Assembly: GCF_043641665.1 (NCBI RefSeq)
Contig: NC_092203.1
Span: 11,265,873-11,329,872, forward strand
Length of the DNA: 64,000 nucleotides
DNA from: Enoplosus armatus
Lineage: Eukaryota > Chordata > Actinopteri > Centrarchiformes > Enoplosidae
Direction: 5' to 3'
Within the stretch, counting starts at the first letter, position 1. Each line of letters starts with the position of its first letter. The notes under the pieces are model-generated. The model was given only the letters and a program-made list of their open reading frames with translations, ran no database searches and was not told where the DNA came from. Below, piece by piece: positions 24,612 through 39,175 of the stretch. A program made the translations under genes and the position numbers.

Positions 24612-27600
24612 GGTCTCCGCGGCTCTGGGCGGTTCTGTGCCTCCTCCTCACCGCCTCCTGCCGGCTCTGCGCGGCCGCCCGACACGGTAAGACGCATTAG
24701 ATCTGATCCAGCACTGATGGAGACGGATACACTTTCCTTTTTAATGAACTCGCTGCATCCAGGCGGCAGGGCGGCGCGTAAATCACGACTTCCCCGATGA
24801 CAAGTCCCTGTTCCTATAGTAACTGTTCTACTTAGCAGCGAGTTTGGAGTGACCTTACAGCACTTTGTGTTACTTACTGTAATATTCTGAAGGATATTTT
24901 AAAATCTACAGTTGTTCCTATGATACCTGCTTTTCTCTAAAAGGGCTTGTGGAAAATGGAGTTGCTCGGTCCGCCCTTCTGTTCTGTACTAAACTCGAGT
25001 GTTGATCTTTGAATGAAAGAAGTGCTTTGGCTAGAATGTTCCTGGAATGACCCTGTAGTCAGTTTTATTAAAATCCATGATCAATTCTTGCTTTGTGTGC
25101 AGCAGATGTAGATATTAAGACCTATCTAACCTGCCGGACTTCATCTCATATTTGTTGCTTTTCCTGCTCTGCTCGGCTCATCTGCCTCTGATCTGTTTAC
25201 ACCGGTGCTAAATTGCGTCACTGACGCAAATGCTCTGACCGCGGGTCAGCTCGGATGTGTCTGGCTGCCCGAATGAATCACTTTGTTGTTCAGTGTGCAA
25301 CGACAACAGCAAACACACAAGCAAACAGCAGGAGAGAGAGAGAGATGGTTTGGATTGTTTTGCTTTGAGCCTGTATGGAGCCAAGACATGATCATCTAAT
25401 AGAAGGGCATCTATTTGCTGCAGCTGTGAGGGAATATTTACCCAATGGAAATTACCTGCAGTGGCCCTGTGTCTGATTTTAAATGGCTACAATACAAATA
25501 TCACAGCAAAAACGTGATTACAGAGGAAGTAAATGCACCATGAAGCTCAGTACAGCCAGTAAAAAGTCACAGCAGTAACACTTCCTGCAGGAAGATTACA
25601 GGAAATCAGCAGACTAATAAATAGCATATGCAGACCACAGCATAAGAATATTATGGCAACAACAATAATAAGGTAAAAGATAAATATTACAGTAAATATT
25701 TCCACCATTGCATGCCTTAAGAATATGAGACGATGGAGCCCTGGGCACAGTAGCTCATATTTCCTGCCGCTAATAAAATGATACATAACATAGCCCATAA
25801 CAGAACTAAAGCTAATCTATAATGATTTCATACAGTTGCTTGTAGGGGTTTGTGTTTACAGGGGCAGTTGAATGGGCATGACAGCCTTCTTGACACCCCT
25901 GTTACAACTCAAAGCTTGTCATGTAGCAACGCAGTCAAACTATAAATCCCTATAGGAGTATTAGAGCAACATCGCACTCACAGTTATGACTCATAACTCC
26001 GTGTGCTCACAACAATGGCTTCCTGTCTCCTTTATGCACTAAGCACTGCACAGTGGTTCAGCACCATGGAGAGCGAACAGCAGGGGACATTAAATCCTTG
26101 TGATCCCACCAGTTGAATGTTAAAGCTGTCTCATGTGTAAATATCATTAGAAAAAGGGAATTAATGAAAACATTGTTCATGGAGAATCCATCAGGGATTT
26201 TTATCTGTTCAATAGTGAGTTTATAGCCTACTAATTAATGGTACTTTAATGCTCTGTGATGTGTGTTTTAATGGCAGTGTTATTGTATGTTCATGGTACT
26301 GCTACGATAGCTTCCTTGAAGAACTCGATATTAGAATTCACAATGATGGTGTAATAGTTCATAGTGTATGTGACATTACAGCCTAATTGGACCGTTAACG
26401 TGGTTAGTTAATAGGAAAGTTTTTGGTGCGATAATAAACGTACCTTAAACTTAACTAAACTAAAACCCTCTTTTCAACCTTAGTAAGTCTCTCACTACTT
26501 TCTGACTTCCTGTCTGTGGCTCTCAGCCCCAAGTCAATTGGTTCCTACTGAAGACGTAAAAAAAAGTATAAAATATATAGTTTCAGTTTAGAAAAAGGCT
26601 CTGAAAACAGCTGCTCACTGTAGTTTTAATCGAACAAACAGGAGGACATAGTGCATTTGTCGGGGACTATTTTCAGTGGTGGATTAATCCACATTTGGTG
26701 CTCTATAGAAGAAAAATATAGAATATCACCAAACCTCTCCTTTAAAATGCTGCATGTAGTGCACAGTGAGCTCCAGTCAGAGTGATTAGTGTGAGTCGGT
26801 ATAAAGTAATAAGTTTAAAGGTTAACTGAGCTGAGGAGGGTTATAACCTCACTGCCTCTGCTGCCACTCAGCGACACCACGCAGGTTTTATTCTGCTCCG
26901 TCCTGGCTGACTCATTCCACCTTAAATATCCTGTGTCAGCCTGCAGACCAGAGGACGAGCTCACGCTCGCGCAGCAGCGACCACAAATGCCAGCAGCACC
27001 ATTATGAAAACGACACTCAGGCAGGCAGTTAATGGACGATAAAAGCCACGGCAGACGCTGATGGCGATGATGGGAGGCTGGAGTTGAGTTTCGGAGCTGA
27101 TGATGAGTCAGTCTGATTTTCTTAAGATGTCCTTTCTATGTAAAATACAAATTGGACTGTTTTTGTAATACTGGATATCAACAGTTACATACAAAGCTAC
27201 AGACAAACCGTCTTACAAATTTTAAATGCCAAATCTATTCCCCACGTTCCCCTGCCACTGAATTATGATTTGAATCATCCTGCTAACCTTAAAGATACAG
27301 TCCCCGGTTTGGTTTTAGTGTTAGTTAACTGTTACAACTAGTTCTCATGCCTGAAAGACAATATGAGTCTCTATGACATTATAGAAATACTATGAAAATG
27401 CTTTTTTGCCAATTAGATTCACTGTTTGTGTGTACATGTATTGAGTATTGAGACAACAAGCTCAACAAGTTGTACATTGTTGAGGTTTATAAGGGTTCTA
27501 ATAATTTAAAATCAGTTCTAAAATCAGTTCTTGCTTCCTTTTGCAGCAGGTGCAGCCTTGAGGGAGAGCTCTGTCTTAAGCAGGAGGGGAGGGAGATACT

Positions 27601-30600
27601 GAAGTCCAAACAGGAAGTGATAATAGGATGGATATATTTCACCAGGTCAGCAGAGGATAAAATAATAAAATGTCTCCTAATGACTCCCTTCAGTAATGAT
27701 GTAAGGAACCGAAACATATTTAAGCTTTTATTCTGCTCAGATGGAACCGCAGAAAAACAAAATGGAGCTGGTGCTGTGTGGAGCCACAGAGGAAACCCTG
27801 TATGTGATGGAGGGTAGAGAGCCAGACTCTCCACAGCACCTTCTCTCTAATTAGTTTTAGCTGGAGAAAGAAGTTTGTGAGTGAAACAGGGAGAGGAAAG
27901 CTTTCCCCTGAGAGACGTAAAGACCTGCTGCTGGCTGGAACCACCTCTAGGTTGAGTCATTTTCATGGTTTTTCTGGTGAAATTGAATCAAACAGGAGAG
28001 CTTATTGCAGAGTCAGTTTCTATGACTCCCTGGGTTGAAAAAACTTTTCAGCTGCTAAATCAACTTTATTGCAACCCCCCCCCCCCTTACTGAGTCAGTT
28101 TTGGCTGTAAATGAGGCTTTAAAGTCTTATTTTCTAAAAATCTGCCAGTGCAGGAATAATATTTGAACTTGTCTGTAATAATAAAATCAACCTGTTTTTA
28201 CAAAGTATTTTCTAACGTCATTACTCTTGATTCCAGTGCAGCAACTTTCCTTTTTCTTTCTTATTTCACAACACAAACACTCATTTCTAGTAACGTCTCA
28301 AGACAAGTTAATTTGTGTTGGAAACATGTTGAAATATTCTTACTAAACTGGCAGATTTTTCACTTGTTTTAAGCAAAGATAATAAGATTAATAGGACTCA
28401 GTTATGGACAGAAATGACGTGTTAACAGAGGACGATCAGAGCTGCTAAAGTGGCTTTTGAAACAGAGAGAAGTGGCTACTAATTCTCATTTATTTCAAAT
28501 AGTTGTTAGCAAAGAGATTCTTCAATGCTGCCTTTTCTTTTTCACAAAAATGTACTTTTCCTGAAACAAATTTCCCTGTAACGCAAAATATTATATGAGA
28601 CTAAACTAACCGGACATTTTTACGGTGCATCTGTCAGTCTGCTCATTAGATACTCATTTACACCAAAATTTCTTCCAATTAGTCGGTAATGTGTATTAGA
28701 AGAGGTGATGGAGTGTGGTGTGACCGGTGACAGTGATGGACAGTCTGCAGGAGGACGAGATCTTCTTAGAAACAGGGAGGACAGGGATGGAGAGATAAGA
28801 TGGGAGGGAGGGATGTGTGGGCGGAGGAGAGAGGACAGAGCAGAGATTAGTCATCATGTGGAGTTTGGACGGAGGCGCAGACGGACGGATGGATGGAGAA
28901 TCTCTCTCCGTTCTATGTTTAGCAGCGTCTCAGCTTTCTCGTTTAATGGAGATTCCCTCTCTGATAGCTGCTGCACAGGCAGTTTGTTTGTGTCGTCATG
29001 AAGTCGATACTCCGTCAGGCCTTTTATAGATTTCAGGTAAAAGAAAAAACATAAATGGAGTTGGCCTAAGGAGTCAGACGAGGCTTTGGTAGAGAAGAAA
29101 AGGATGTTCCGGTTTACTCTCAGCTAAAGTCTTCTTGCCAGGTCATTTTTCTTTGTCTTAAACAGGTGAACCATTTAGATTGTGAAGTCATTCTCCTCAA
29201 AAGTGGATTGTGACATCACTAATTGGGATGGGGCAGCAGAGCAGACATTTTAAACACATGATACACTGCAGTAATCTCCTACTTATCACTGTCTATGAAC
29301 TAGTAGGGATACTCTTTAACACTTGAATAGAAACTACTCCCTGCTACATCAGAGGGTGGAAACAAGAATTAAAATGGAAATGAAAGCCTGTCCAAACAGC
29401 TCAGATGAAGTGAAATCACTGGAGGAGTGAGCGTGGTGTGTTTGTGCAGGTTGTACTTTATACTGCAGGACAAAGTGTATTTTCTTAAGTTATCACAGGT
29501 GAATAATAGACATGATTATATAAATCCTTAATGAAAACCAACGCAAACAGGCATAAATAAACACAACGGTGCGAGCGGCTTCACATCTGCCGTTTACTGC
29601 CTCGCAACAGATTAGGATCTGGGAAAAGGTCAACTGTAACGCACACATATATATTCCCATCACTTAGCAACACAACATGGACGTCCAATGTAGCTGCCCG
29701 CTCTGGTTGGGGTTCCCCCAACTCATTTCTGTCTATAATAAATGTAATTTGTATGGCATTTTAAAGACTGCTGTTACAGAGTTTTACAGCATTAAAAGGC
29801 AAAGTTTCACAAGCTGCAAGGTTGATTTTTAGTATCCACATCTGTTTCTGCTTTTAATCGGACAAAGCAGCAACATATTCAGTGACAAACATGCATATTA
29901 ACCATGCTCAGTCATTTTTTAGGAACACTGGTTGATTGTTTTTTGGTGAGTTTGCACTTCTTTATACATTTATGTTTCTCAATGTGGTTACATTTTTCTG
30001 TATTTCTTGTTGTTTGCAGGTTGTTTGTTTGAAAAGAAGCTCTGTCCGAGAGATCAGCTGTGCAACGATGGTGAGTGTTCGAGTTTTACTTTTCCATCAC
30101 AAACTGAGTCTTTGAGAGTTTTATTCCCACAAATAAAAAAGATGATACCTGTTTTTACATTGTGCATGTTTATGCAAAACAACAACATCAACAAAAGCTT
30201 AAAATGGCGGCTGTAGGAATGACCCTGCACCCTTGTTGCATTCACATGTTGGATTCATTGGAGCAGCCACACAGAATAATGTTTATCATGCCATGACCAT
30301 ATAAAACTGTGATTGGCCGAAGGGCGTTCATTACTTCCACATAATGCTCAGCTTTCATGCAGCATCTTCATCAACATTTTAAATAAATCCTCACAGTTGA
30401 AAGGCTGCTGTGTACAAAGACATGAGTTCTGCTAATTGGAGAAACATTTTTTTCCACAGAGAGCTTTGATAACTGTAAAAAACAAGACTGCATGAGGTGC
30501 AGCAGCGCTTTGACTTGAATGCTGATAAGGAGTGAATGTACATGGGAGTCTCATTGGTTTTGGTCATAAAACAAGGTATTGAACAAATTGAAATTGGCCT

Positions 30601-33600
30601 GCTGGTGGCGCTACTGGAAAAGGTGGGGGATCACCAAGGACAGATCCCATTTTACTGAAAGTAGGAAATAAGAAGTAAGAAGCAATTATTTTTTGTGATA
30701 TGGGCGAACTGACCCTTTAAAGCTCTCTATTACATCTATACTCTGCATACTGCTTTTCACACACTCATGAAGCCAAGTTGGAGCTAAAATCTCTCAGATA
30801 TCCTCCTCTGGGAAGCTGACATGGACACTTTATTCCCCAGTAGGAAGCTCATATTTACAGTGCCTTGAATGCAATGTGACAAGAATAGTAAATCGACCAA
30901 TAGTGAGCAATCCCAGCAGGCTCCAGTTGCAGAAGCGACACGCTTCAGGAAGCTGTGACGTGTCTTCTGTCCATCAAACAGTCAGGAGCTGGTTAGCCGT
31001 CACGGCTCAGCCTGCCTTTAACGGAGCTGTCTGTAATCCCTCAGTGGGTTTCCTGCTTCCTTCCTGCCTGTTCAAACATGGTTAGGATGTCGTTACAAGA
31101 GTGTGCACGTGCCTGAGCGTGCACCTGTGTGTCTCAGCCTTCAGAGATGGCTGCATTATTGATGGCGGTGTGTTTCTGTGTCTGCCTTGAGGATGTTTTG
31201 TTCCCTGTTTCCAGAGACGGGAACATTCAGGGAACACGAGTGGCATTCATAGTGAGGTCTCACGACGTGTGTTCGATGATGCTCTGCTGTGCTGAAATGC
31301 AAGAATGAGAGTGGTGAAAAAGGCAGAGAGAGTAACAGGTTGCATTTCAGACTGCGTTGAAAACACAATGTATTTCATCACCTGAAACATCTTTAATCTA
31401 TGTTAAACCTCTGGAATATTTGAGTAAAATCAATTAAATTCCAGATTGCATTAAAAAAACGGACCATTTTGTGCCCTTTAATAATCTGCATTTAACCTCT
31501 GAGCGTGTACATTTTTAAATTAAATAAAATTTGTTCCAGATTGTGTTCAAAAACATAACATTTTGTAGCCTGAAACGTCTGTAATCTGTATTACACAGTA
31601 ACATTTGAGTAGAATACATTTTATTCAAGATTGCATTAAAAAACGATCTGGTTTGTGCTCTAAAACATCCGTAATCTGTGTTGATACATTCCAGACTGCA
31701 TTGAAGAAACAACCCATTTTGTTTCTTTAAACATCTGTGATCTGAAATCTATTTTATCAAAAGAAATTAAAAATCAGAAGGCGTAACTACTACATTTCAG
31801 TGTGCGTTGAGTCTGAGTCATCATTCGAGCATTGGAGCGTGTGTCTGACAGTGACGTGTGTGTGATTGTGCTGAAATGTGAGTGTGTGAAAAATGATTGG
31901 TTTCTCTATGAGATTCATCACATTGGCAGTAAGGTGGGAAGAGTGTCATAAAGAGAGGGATACGGAGTAAAGAAAGAGACAAAAGAGAGAAAAAGAGCGA
32001 GAGTGCAACGTAAACAAGGTCTCCCTCCGTCAGCTGCTCTCTGCCAATCGCAGCTCGTCCTGATCGTCTCTATGACAACAGTGACATCACTTGCCTGACG
32101 ACTGTGTGTCTCCCTCGTGTGTGTGTGTGTGTTTGATGAGAGATGGAGGGAGTAAGAGGTGATGACTCACCACGGCCCACGCACACATAGTGAAGCACAG
32201 TGTGTGTGTTGTGTGTGTGATTTGTGTGTACATGTGTGAAGTTGAGTGTGTATTTGCAGGCTTGTCTATGTATTTGTGTACATACTTGTGTCGGTGTGTA
32301 CTGTATATTGTTTGTGTACATGTGTTTCTGGTATGTGTATGTTTGCATTCATTGTATTGTATGCAGATGTGTGCCTTCGAGTGTGTGTTGTGTGTATATA
32401 TGCTTGTGTATGTGTGTCTACTTGCATATTTGTACATTATGTCCATATTCATGTTCACGTGTGTCCTGGTGTTCGCTGTGGTTTGTGTACGTGTATATTT
32501 TTGTGTGTATTTTTCTTCTTCTTACTTTTTCCATCAGCTCTGTGTTGGTTTCTATAAAATTATTGAGATGCTATTTTGGTCAAAAAAGAGAATCAGATCT
32601 CAAAATAGTATCTTGGTTCCAATAAAATAGAACATGTTTCTGGTGTATAGAGAAATGTTTGTGGGTGGGGGGAGGGTTATTTGTTTATGTGTGGATCTGC
32701 CCTACATCATATGTGGGCACCAGTTTCAGACTTTGAACCAGTGGACTGAGGACAGCTTGCTTGTTTTCACCTGCGTCTAGTAGATGCTAAGCTGCTTTGG
32801 GTTTTCATGGGGATTAAAGGATCACTTTACCCAAATATAAAAAAAATTCTTCCTCACCTCTAGTGCAGTGCTTCCCAATCTTTTTCACTTATGACCCTTT
32901 AAATGAAGCAATGAGGCCTGAGGAGGTAAAAACCAACAAATCCAGTAAAAGGCCAAAAAGGCACAGTAATAAACATAATTTGTGGAGTAGAGATTTTTTT
33001 GTCTTATCTTGTTAATCATATTGGTCCCGTCCACAACTGTTCTAGTGGCATCTACCAGCATGGATAGATACCACGAGAGCTAAGTGAGGAAGTCATTTGT
33101 AATTTGGCATGTCTAATTGAGATGTCATGCTGTGTTCACACTGACAAAAATGCAGCCTTCCAGTCCATTTCAATCACACCACTGTGATGGCACTGATGAG
33201 TTGGTGGCTCAACTTTTGCCGCAATGCAGTCAGACGTCATCCAGATAAGATATCTTTACCTGCGTACTGTGTAGCATTGTACTGATTCTACTGTGACGGA
33301 GGAGGAAAATACTTTTCCGAAACAGTAAATTCTTGCCGCGACAGAGTATAAACTGAAGTGAAGAGTCTTAGGGGTGCAGTTTTCAGGCTGACAGTCTGAA
33401 GTCTCCATTTTGTTTTTGAAATTCAGCTCAGGTTATAAATGAATGTAAGCCCATGAACTGTCCTCAGAGGTGACATAAAGAAACATTTTGTGTGTATGTG
33501 TGTCCATTTCAGTTCTGCACTGACTTGTTGGTCTCTTCCTGTGCAGACGGTTTGTTCGGACAGTGCCAGGCTCCTCATCAGGAACCTGTCCAGTACCAGG

Positions 33601-36600
33601 TGTCTGTGCAAGTCCTGCACAAGCTGCAGGAAGTCCTCAAAGACCTGATGGTGCAAGGCGAGTCTCTTTTACAGTGACGCTTTAACTTCTGCTCACCAGC
33701 ATAACAAGTAAGAAGTAGGAGTAAAAGTCAGACAGGAAAGAAGTTAGAGCTGACATTTCTGCCCCCCCTGTGGCTGCGCAGGTCTGACCTGGAAGGACGA
33801 CGTCACCCAGGCGATCATTGGCCGAGAGTTGAGTCGCATTCCCACAGTTGGCTCCTCCTCCAAACTTCGTGAGAAGTCTCCCAAACAGTAAGAAATCCTC
33901 CAGCAAATCCCTTCATCAGTCCAGCACGTCCAGGAAGTCAAATATTGATAAATCAGTGAAGTACAAAAACTCAGGATCACACAAACTTCTGCTTGTGAGA
34001 TTTAGATTAACATGAAGGGGCTTTTGAAACAAGTGAAAAGACTTATTTCCCAGGTTGTCCAGACTGTCGGGCCCCAGTCAGCAGAGGGTTCAGGGGCCCG
34101 AGGATCCAGCTGATCCCAAGATGATGCAGCAGTACATGGACTACATGATCCTCGACCCATCCCGATCCTCTGTCCACATGCAGACGCCCCTGCTGGACCC
34201 TTACACCTACCACCAGGTGGGAAAAGTATCCAGGCACAAAGATGGACTATTTATTTAAAGAATGATGATTTCAGACTATTTGCAAAAATCGGCATTTAAA
34301 TCTGAACAACTTTACAAAGTGATAATATGTCTGCCCCATGTTTGTTGTACATGTGTTGTTGCAGCAGCAGTACGGCTACCAGGAAGAGGAGGAGCGCTCC
34401 CTCAACTCCCTGGACGATAATCCAGCCTTCCCGCTCCTCGCCTCCCCCTCTCGCTCCAGATTCCGAGGAAACCCTCTGGACAGAGACCGGCAGCTTCTCC
34501 AGGACCTGGTGTCCTTTTACCTCACCTCCCCTTCTTCCTCCTCTTCTTCCTCATCCTCCTCTTCCTCCCCTGTGCAGACCCTCTCCCGCCAACGAGGGGC
34601 GGTAGCAGCAGCAGCAGCAGCTGCAGGATTTCCCTCTTCGCTGTCCTCCTCCTCATCATCCTCCTCTTCCTCGTCCTCCTCCTTCTTCCCGGAGCTGGAC
34701 TTCCCGCTGGACTACGGCGAGGACTACATTTCCCAGGTGGCCCAGCTCAGCAAGCAGCAGCAGCAGGAGCAGGCGGAGAAGAAGGTGCAGGAAGAGTACG
34801 ATGCTCTGTCAGGACTGGATGGTGAGAGGAGAGGAAAGAAATATAACATTCAACAAGTGTAAAAAACCTCCCTTCTGACATGTGAAGAATATTATGCATG
34901 TATTTGATAGTTGTAGAGTTACATTCATGTAAAATGTATATAATAATGTCAAGTCAGACAAACTCATTATCATCAGATGATAACTACAAGGTGATGTTTG
35001 AGGAAGGAAAGAGAAAAGAAAGAAGAAAGCTTTGTAGTATCGTGGAGTAAAAAGCAATATTTACAATATACACAAAATGGAAAGTTAAGTTCCAGTCAGT
35101 ATTTCTGAGATCTACCATCTGTGTTACACTGTGTGTTGTGTTTTTCAGAGCGCTCTCTGCAGAGGCTGGCTCTGCTGCTCGATCACTACGGCCTCGACGT
35201 GAAGGATTTGTCCCCCGAGCAGAAAGACAACCTGCCGGCCGCTCTGAAGCAGCTGCAGCTGGAGAGCGCTTACGCCCACAAACAAACCAAAGGTCGGTCT
35301 GCTCAGAGGCTTCTTCATTTAACCGACAAACGTTAACGTCATCTGCTCATCACTCGCTTTTTACTGCTGCTAAAGCGATGAGATCCTGCTCTGAATGCTT
35401 TCTGAATGATCTCTGACCTTCATTTAATCCACACTGGGCTTCGTTTAGGCCACTGCTTGTACAGGGGTGAATGTCCAAATACATATAGATATATTTTGTC
35501 TTGCATCATGATGATTGATGATTATACTGTGTTTTGGTTTACCATTCAGAGAAATATGGAAACAATGCTGCCACAGGAAAGAAGGTGAGCATGTTGCTTT
35601 TAACCACAAACATCACGACATTTCTTTAAGAATAATTCTCTAGATTACACAGTAGTTAAGAGTTTCAGACACATTTAAAAAGATAAATATGGTAGTTATG
35701 TACTATGGTACAAAGTACAAATAGGTGTAGGTGTTAATCAAGGTTCAAGGTTTCATTCGTTCATCCGTAAATTTGTTCTAATCAACCCGAAACAAAACAT
35801 GAGATAAAAATTACCCATAAAATAATGTCCGTATTTATCAGATCACAGAGGGTTCAATGGGGTACAAGATGGCCGTCCCAGAGGCTCCACCCTCCACCTT
35901 CAAACCCCCCAAACCAGATGGAGCCCAGAAAGATACGACTCCCCCTGCAGTAGCCAACCAGGACAAACTGAGGAAGAACGAACCTGCGGCCAAAGCAGAG
36001 GAGTACGGCTACATCGTCACCAATCAGAGGTACAGTATGCTCATTTCCTCCATGTGGCTCCACCAATCAGGATGACTGATGTGTGTGAATGAATGAATGT
36101 GGATGTCGTTTTCATGTTGTGAGAGACTGGAGTTTGTTTGTGAGTGTGAGGACGGGAAATCAGATCAGAAGACATGGATGACAGAAATAGCAGAAAAAAT
36201 ACCGCAGTATAAGTTCAAGTACTGCATTTATCATTATGACATTAAAGTTTGAAGTAAAAGTACTCATGTAGTGAGGAACTTTTCAGGATTTCAGGTCAGC
36301 TGAAAAAGGAAAGGATGGAAAAAGAAAGGAAAAGAGGGAGGACAGAAAGAAAGACAAAAGAGTCATGGAAAGAAAGGAGGACAGAAGGAAGGAGATGAGA
36401 GAATGCATTTGTGTGTTTATGTGTGTGTGTATGTTTGTGTGTATGAATGTGTGCGTTTTGTCACCACAGCCCCCTCAGTCTGAACGACGGGGTGCGTCTG
36501 TTGGAGCGTCTGTCAGAGAGGATCGGCCTCTCCAGCGGCTCCTTCATCAACCTCAGGTAGGACCGAGGACACCGGCGGTCATGAACCCTCACAAACATGT

Positions 36601-39144
36601 AAAATCTCCAACCTGCTGGCCTCAAGCCTCTGGATCCTCCTGATCTGTATCTGGATCACTGACTTTTATTTCATGAGATTAACCTAAATCTTTGCCCAAA
36701 GCTGTTTTTGGAACCTGAACACCAAATGAGACGTAAAATCTGGTGAGCTGAGCAGCGTGGTGTGCTGGTTTTCTGCATGTGGAAGTGATTCACTGCTTTT
36801 ATTCTGCTTATCCTTTTCCCTGCTTGGTCTAATCTTTTCACCTGGCAGCGACCCCTGACCTTAACTGCAAAAATCTCCTTGTTATCTACTTATTTTGGTC
36901 TGTAATTCTTCATCCAAGGTCCCATAACTCCCGCAAAGTGGTTGCTATCTCCCTGGAGTCCAAATAAGATAATAATAAAAAATAAACTGCAATTTGTCTC
37001 CACTCTCCACTGTTTATTGAGCTGGTCTGCAAACTTAAAAGGACACTATAATAATTAATTAACAAATGTAAAAAAGATATGTTAGTGTCAATGCGAAAAG
37101 AAAAAAGAGCGAAAAAAGAAAACAATTTAAATCCCACATTATCAAACAAGCCAAAAGTTAAATAAAACTTTATTTTATAAAATACTTGAAACAAGCTCTG
37201 TGTATAACCCCCCTTTCGGATCTGCTTGTGTGTTTTCTGCAGTGTGGTCGGACCTGCAATCACCTTCAGGATCAGACCGAACTCCAAGAACCTGACGGCT
37301 GGAGATGTGGCAGAGAAAGCCGGTACGTCACGTGTTCTTTTGTTCACACTACTTCAAATACTGTCACCCACAGTGATACAAGTACTCCAGGTTTGACTGC
37401 TGAAGTACGCAGCAAGCAGCAGGCACACTTCAATGTATTCTCTGGTCATTATTCAATGTTTTATTTCTGCAGTTGAAGAGAAGAACTTCCTGGAGTCTGA
37501 GACGGGCCTGAAGGTGCTGCAGGGCGGTGTTGGCGAGGGAGAGGTGGGTGCTTGTGTTTGATACCTGAGGCGAGTAGGAAGAAGAAGTCAGAGAAGAAGA
37601 AAGGCAGCAGAGAGGGTTTCATGGAGGAGCAGTGAGGGATAAAGACAAAATTAGATCCAGTTATGACGGAGGGACGGTGGTTATACAGGAGGAAATGAGG
37701 GAGAGGACGCCGCTGTGTGTGTGTGTGTGTGTGTGGGGTTGTATTCGTATAACTGGTATACTAAATGGTGTACTATTGCTATAATAATATATATATAATA
37801 TATAACGATAATATACTACTACTGCTACTACTAAGTTCACAACTACTGTTACCACGACTACCACTGCTGCTGATATTACTATGACAGTGGTGGAACAAGT
37901 ACTTAGTCAAGTAAAAGTAGTAATACCACAGTGTAGAAATACTCTGTTACAAGTAAAAGTCCTGCACTCAGTACTTTACTTAAGTAAAAGTACATTACAT
38001 TGGAGTAGAAGTATAAAGTAACATAAAATGGAAATATTCAAGTAAAGTACAAGTATGTCAAAATTGTACTTAAGTACAGTACTTGAGTAATTTCCACCAT
38101 CGTTAAATATAACAAGACTACACTTTTATTTTGAAAGTCAGCCCTGGAAGTCCAGTTTGTTGTTTGTATTTTAACTTGACAGTCGATATTTCACCACTGG
38201 GTCCATGTGAGTTTAGCAGGACGTCAGGGAAGTTGCTCTGCATCTATGTTTGGTGAGTGAAAACATAAAATCAGCTAAATAACACTTTATTATTATTATT
38301 GACACAGAGTTTATTCATTGAGCAGTTAAGCCTGAAGTTCTAAAGTCATATTTATGAATGGAGTTAGCACTTTATGCTCATTGATCACTTGTATCACACT
38401 AGTCTAGTTATCAGGTTATAGAGATTTTTTGTACTTAAAGGTCTTTAAATCAGTTAATATGTTGTTTGATCATGATATTTATATGATACTCATGTCGTAT
38501 TTTTTGTACTTAAACTCATTTATATCACTATTTATGTTATATTATCGACATAATATTCCTACAGAATAAGGATGTAGTCGCTTTATAGTGACATTTTTGT
38601 ACTTAATATTATTTGTATAATATTCCTAAAATATTTCTTATTGTACAGGACCTCAATATCCTCAAGTATTTTCCTGATTAATGTTATTTTTATCATCATA
38701 TTTATATAATACTCATTCATTGACCTGTAATGTATCTGTAGCATTTATTATTATAGTTTTACTGCACCTTTACTGTGTTTTCTATATTTTACCTGAGCAC
38801 AAAAGCATGAATGATACTTTTATCATATGGCTCTAAAATATATCATAGGATTTCTGCAGCTCTTATCTGTGTGACACGTTAACTGTCTTGGCTGCAGCTT
38901 GTAGCACCATAACTTAAAGAAAAAAGGAGAAAATAAATCTTGTTTGAGGGTCTTCTAAAAGCGTAAAGCAGTGAACCACCTTAAATCCACTTCTGTCCTT
39001 CAACCACATGTAGCCTGGTCATCCATTTTCTTTTTTTCTTCGGTTTCACACACACACATAGTGAACCCCACTGGGGCCCCTTTATAATAGCAGGTGAAGT
39101 ACCCTTTCCACCCCCCAGCTCAAACTTTAATGTCTTTCAGATAC

Positions 39145-39175
<31 letters not shown>

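Larger units (their letters stand above)
24687..30019 (+). other. ptprn intron 1
   Basis: A 5.3 kb intron between the signal-peptide exon and the Cys-rich exon. It holds an RE1-like site (26057-26077), probable repeat fragments (26590-26720 and 28131-28385) and a 12-C run near 28075. No exon of another gene was recognised. Confidence 0.7.
30071..33546 (+). other. ptprn intron 2
   Basis: A 3.5 kb intron with a repeat fragment (30590-30722), a ~94-bp minisatellite (31349-31760), a TG-rich degenerate block (32100-32520), a hAT-end-like fragment (32862-32930) and the second copy of the 13.7-kb repeat (33120-33260). No additional exon was recognised. Confidence 0.65.

Noticed and set aside
32190..32630. 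Open frames of 103-146 aa rich in Cys, Val and Tyr
   Set aside because: They arise from the TG-rich low-complexity block; several overlapping frames are open at once and no splice or start logic supports a gene.
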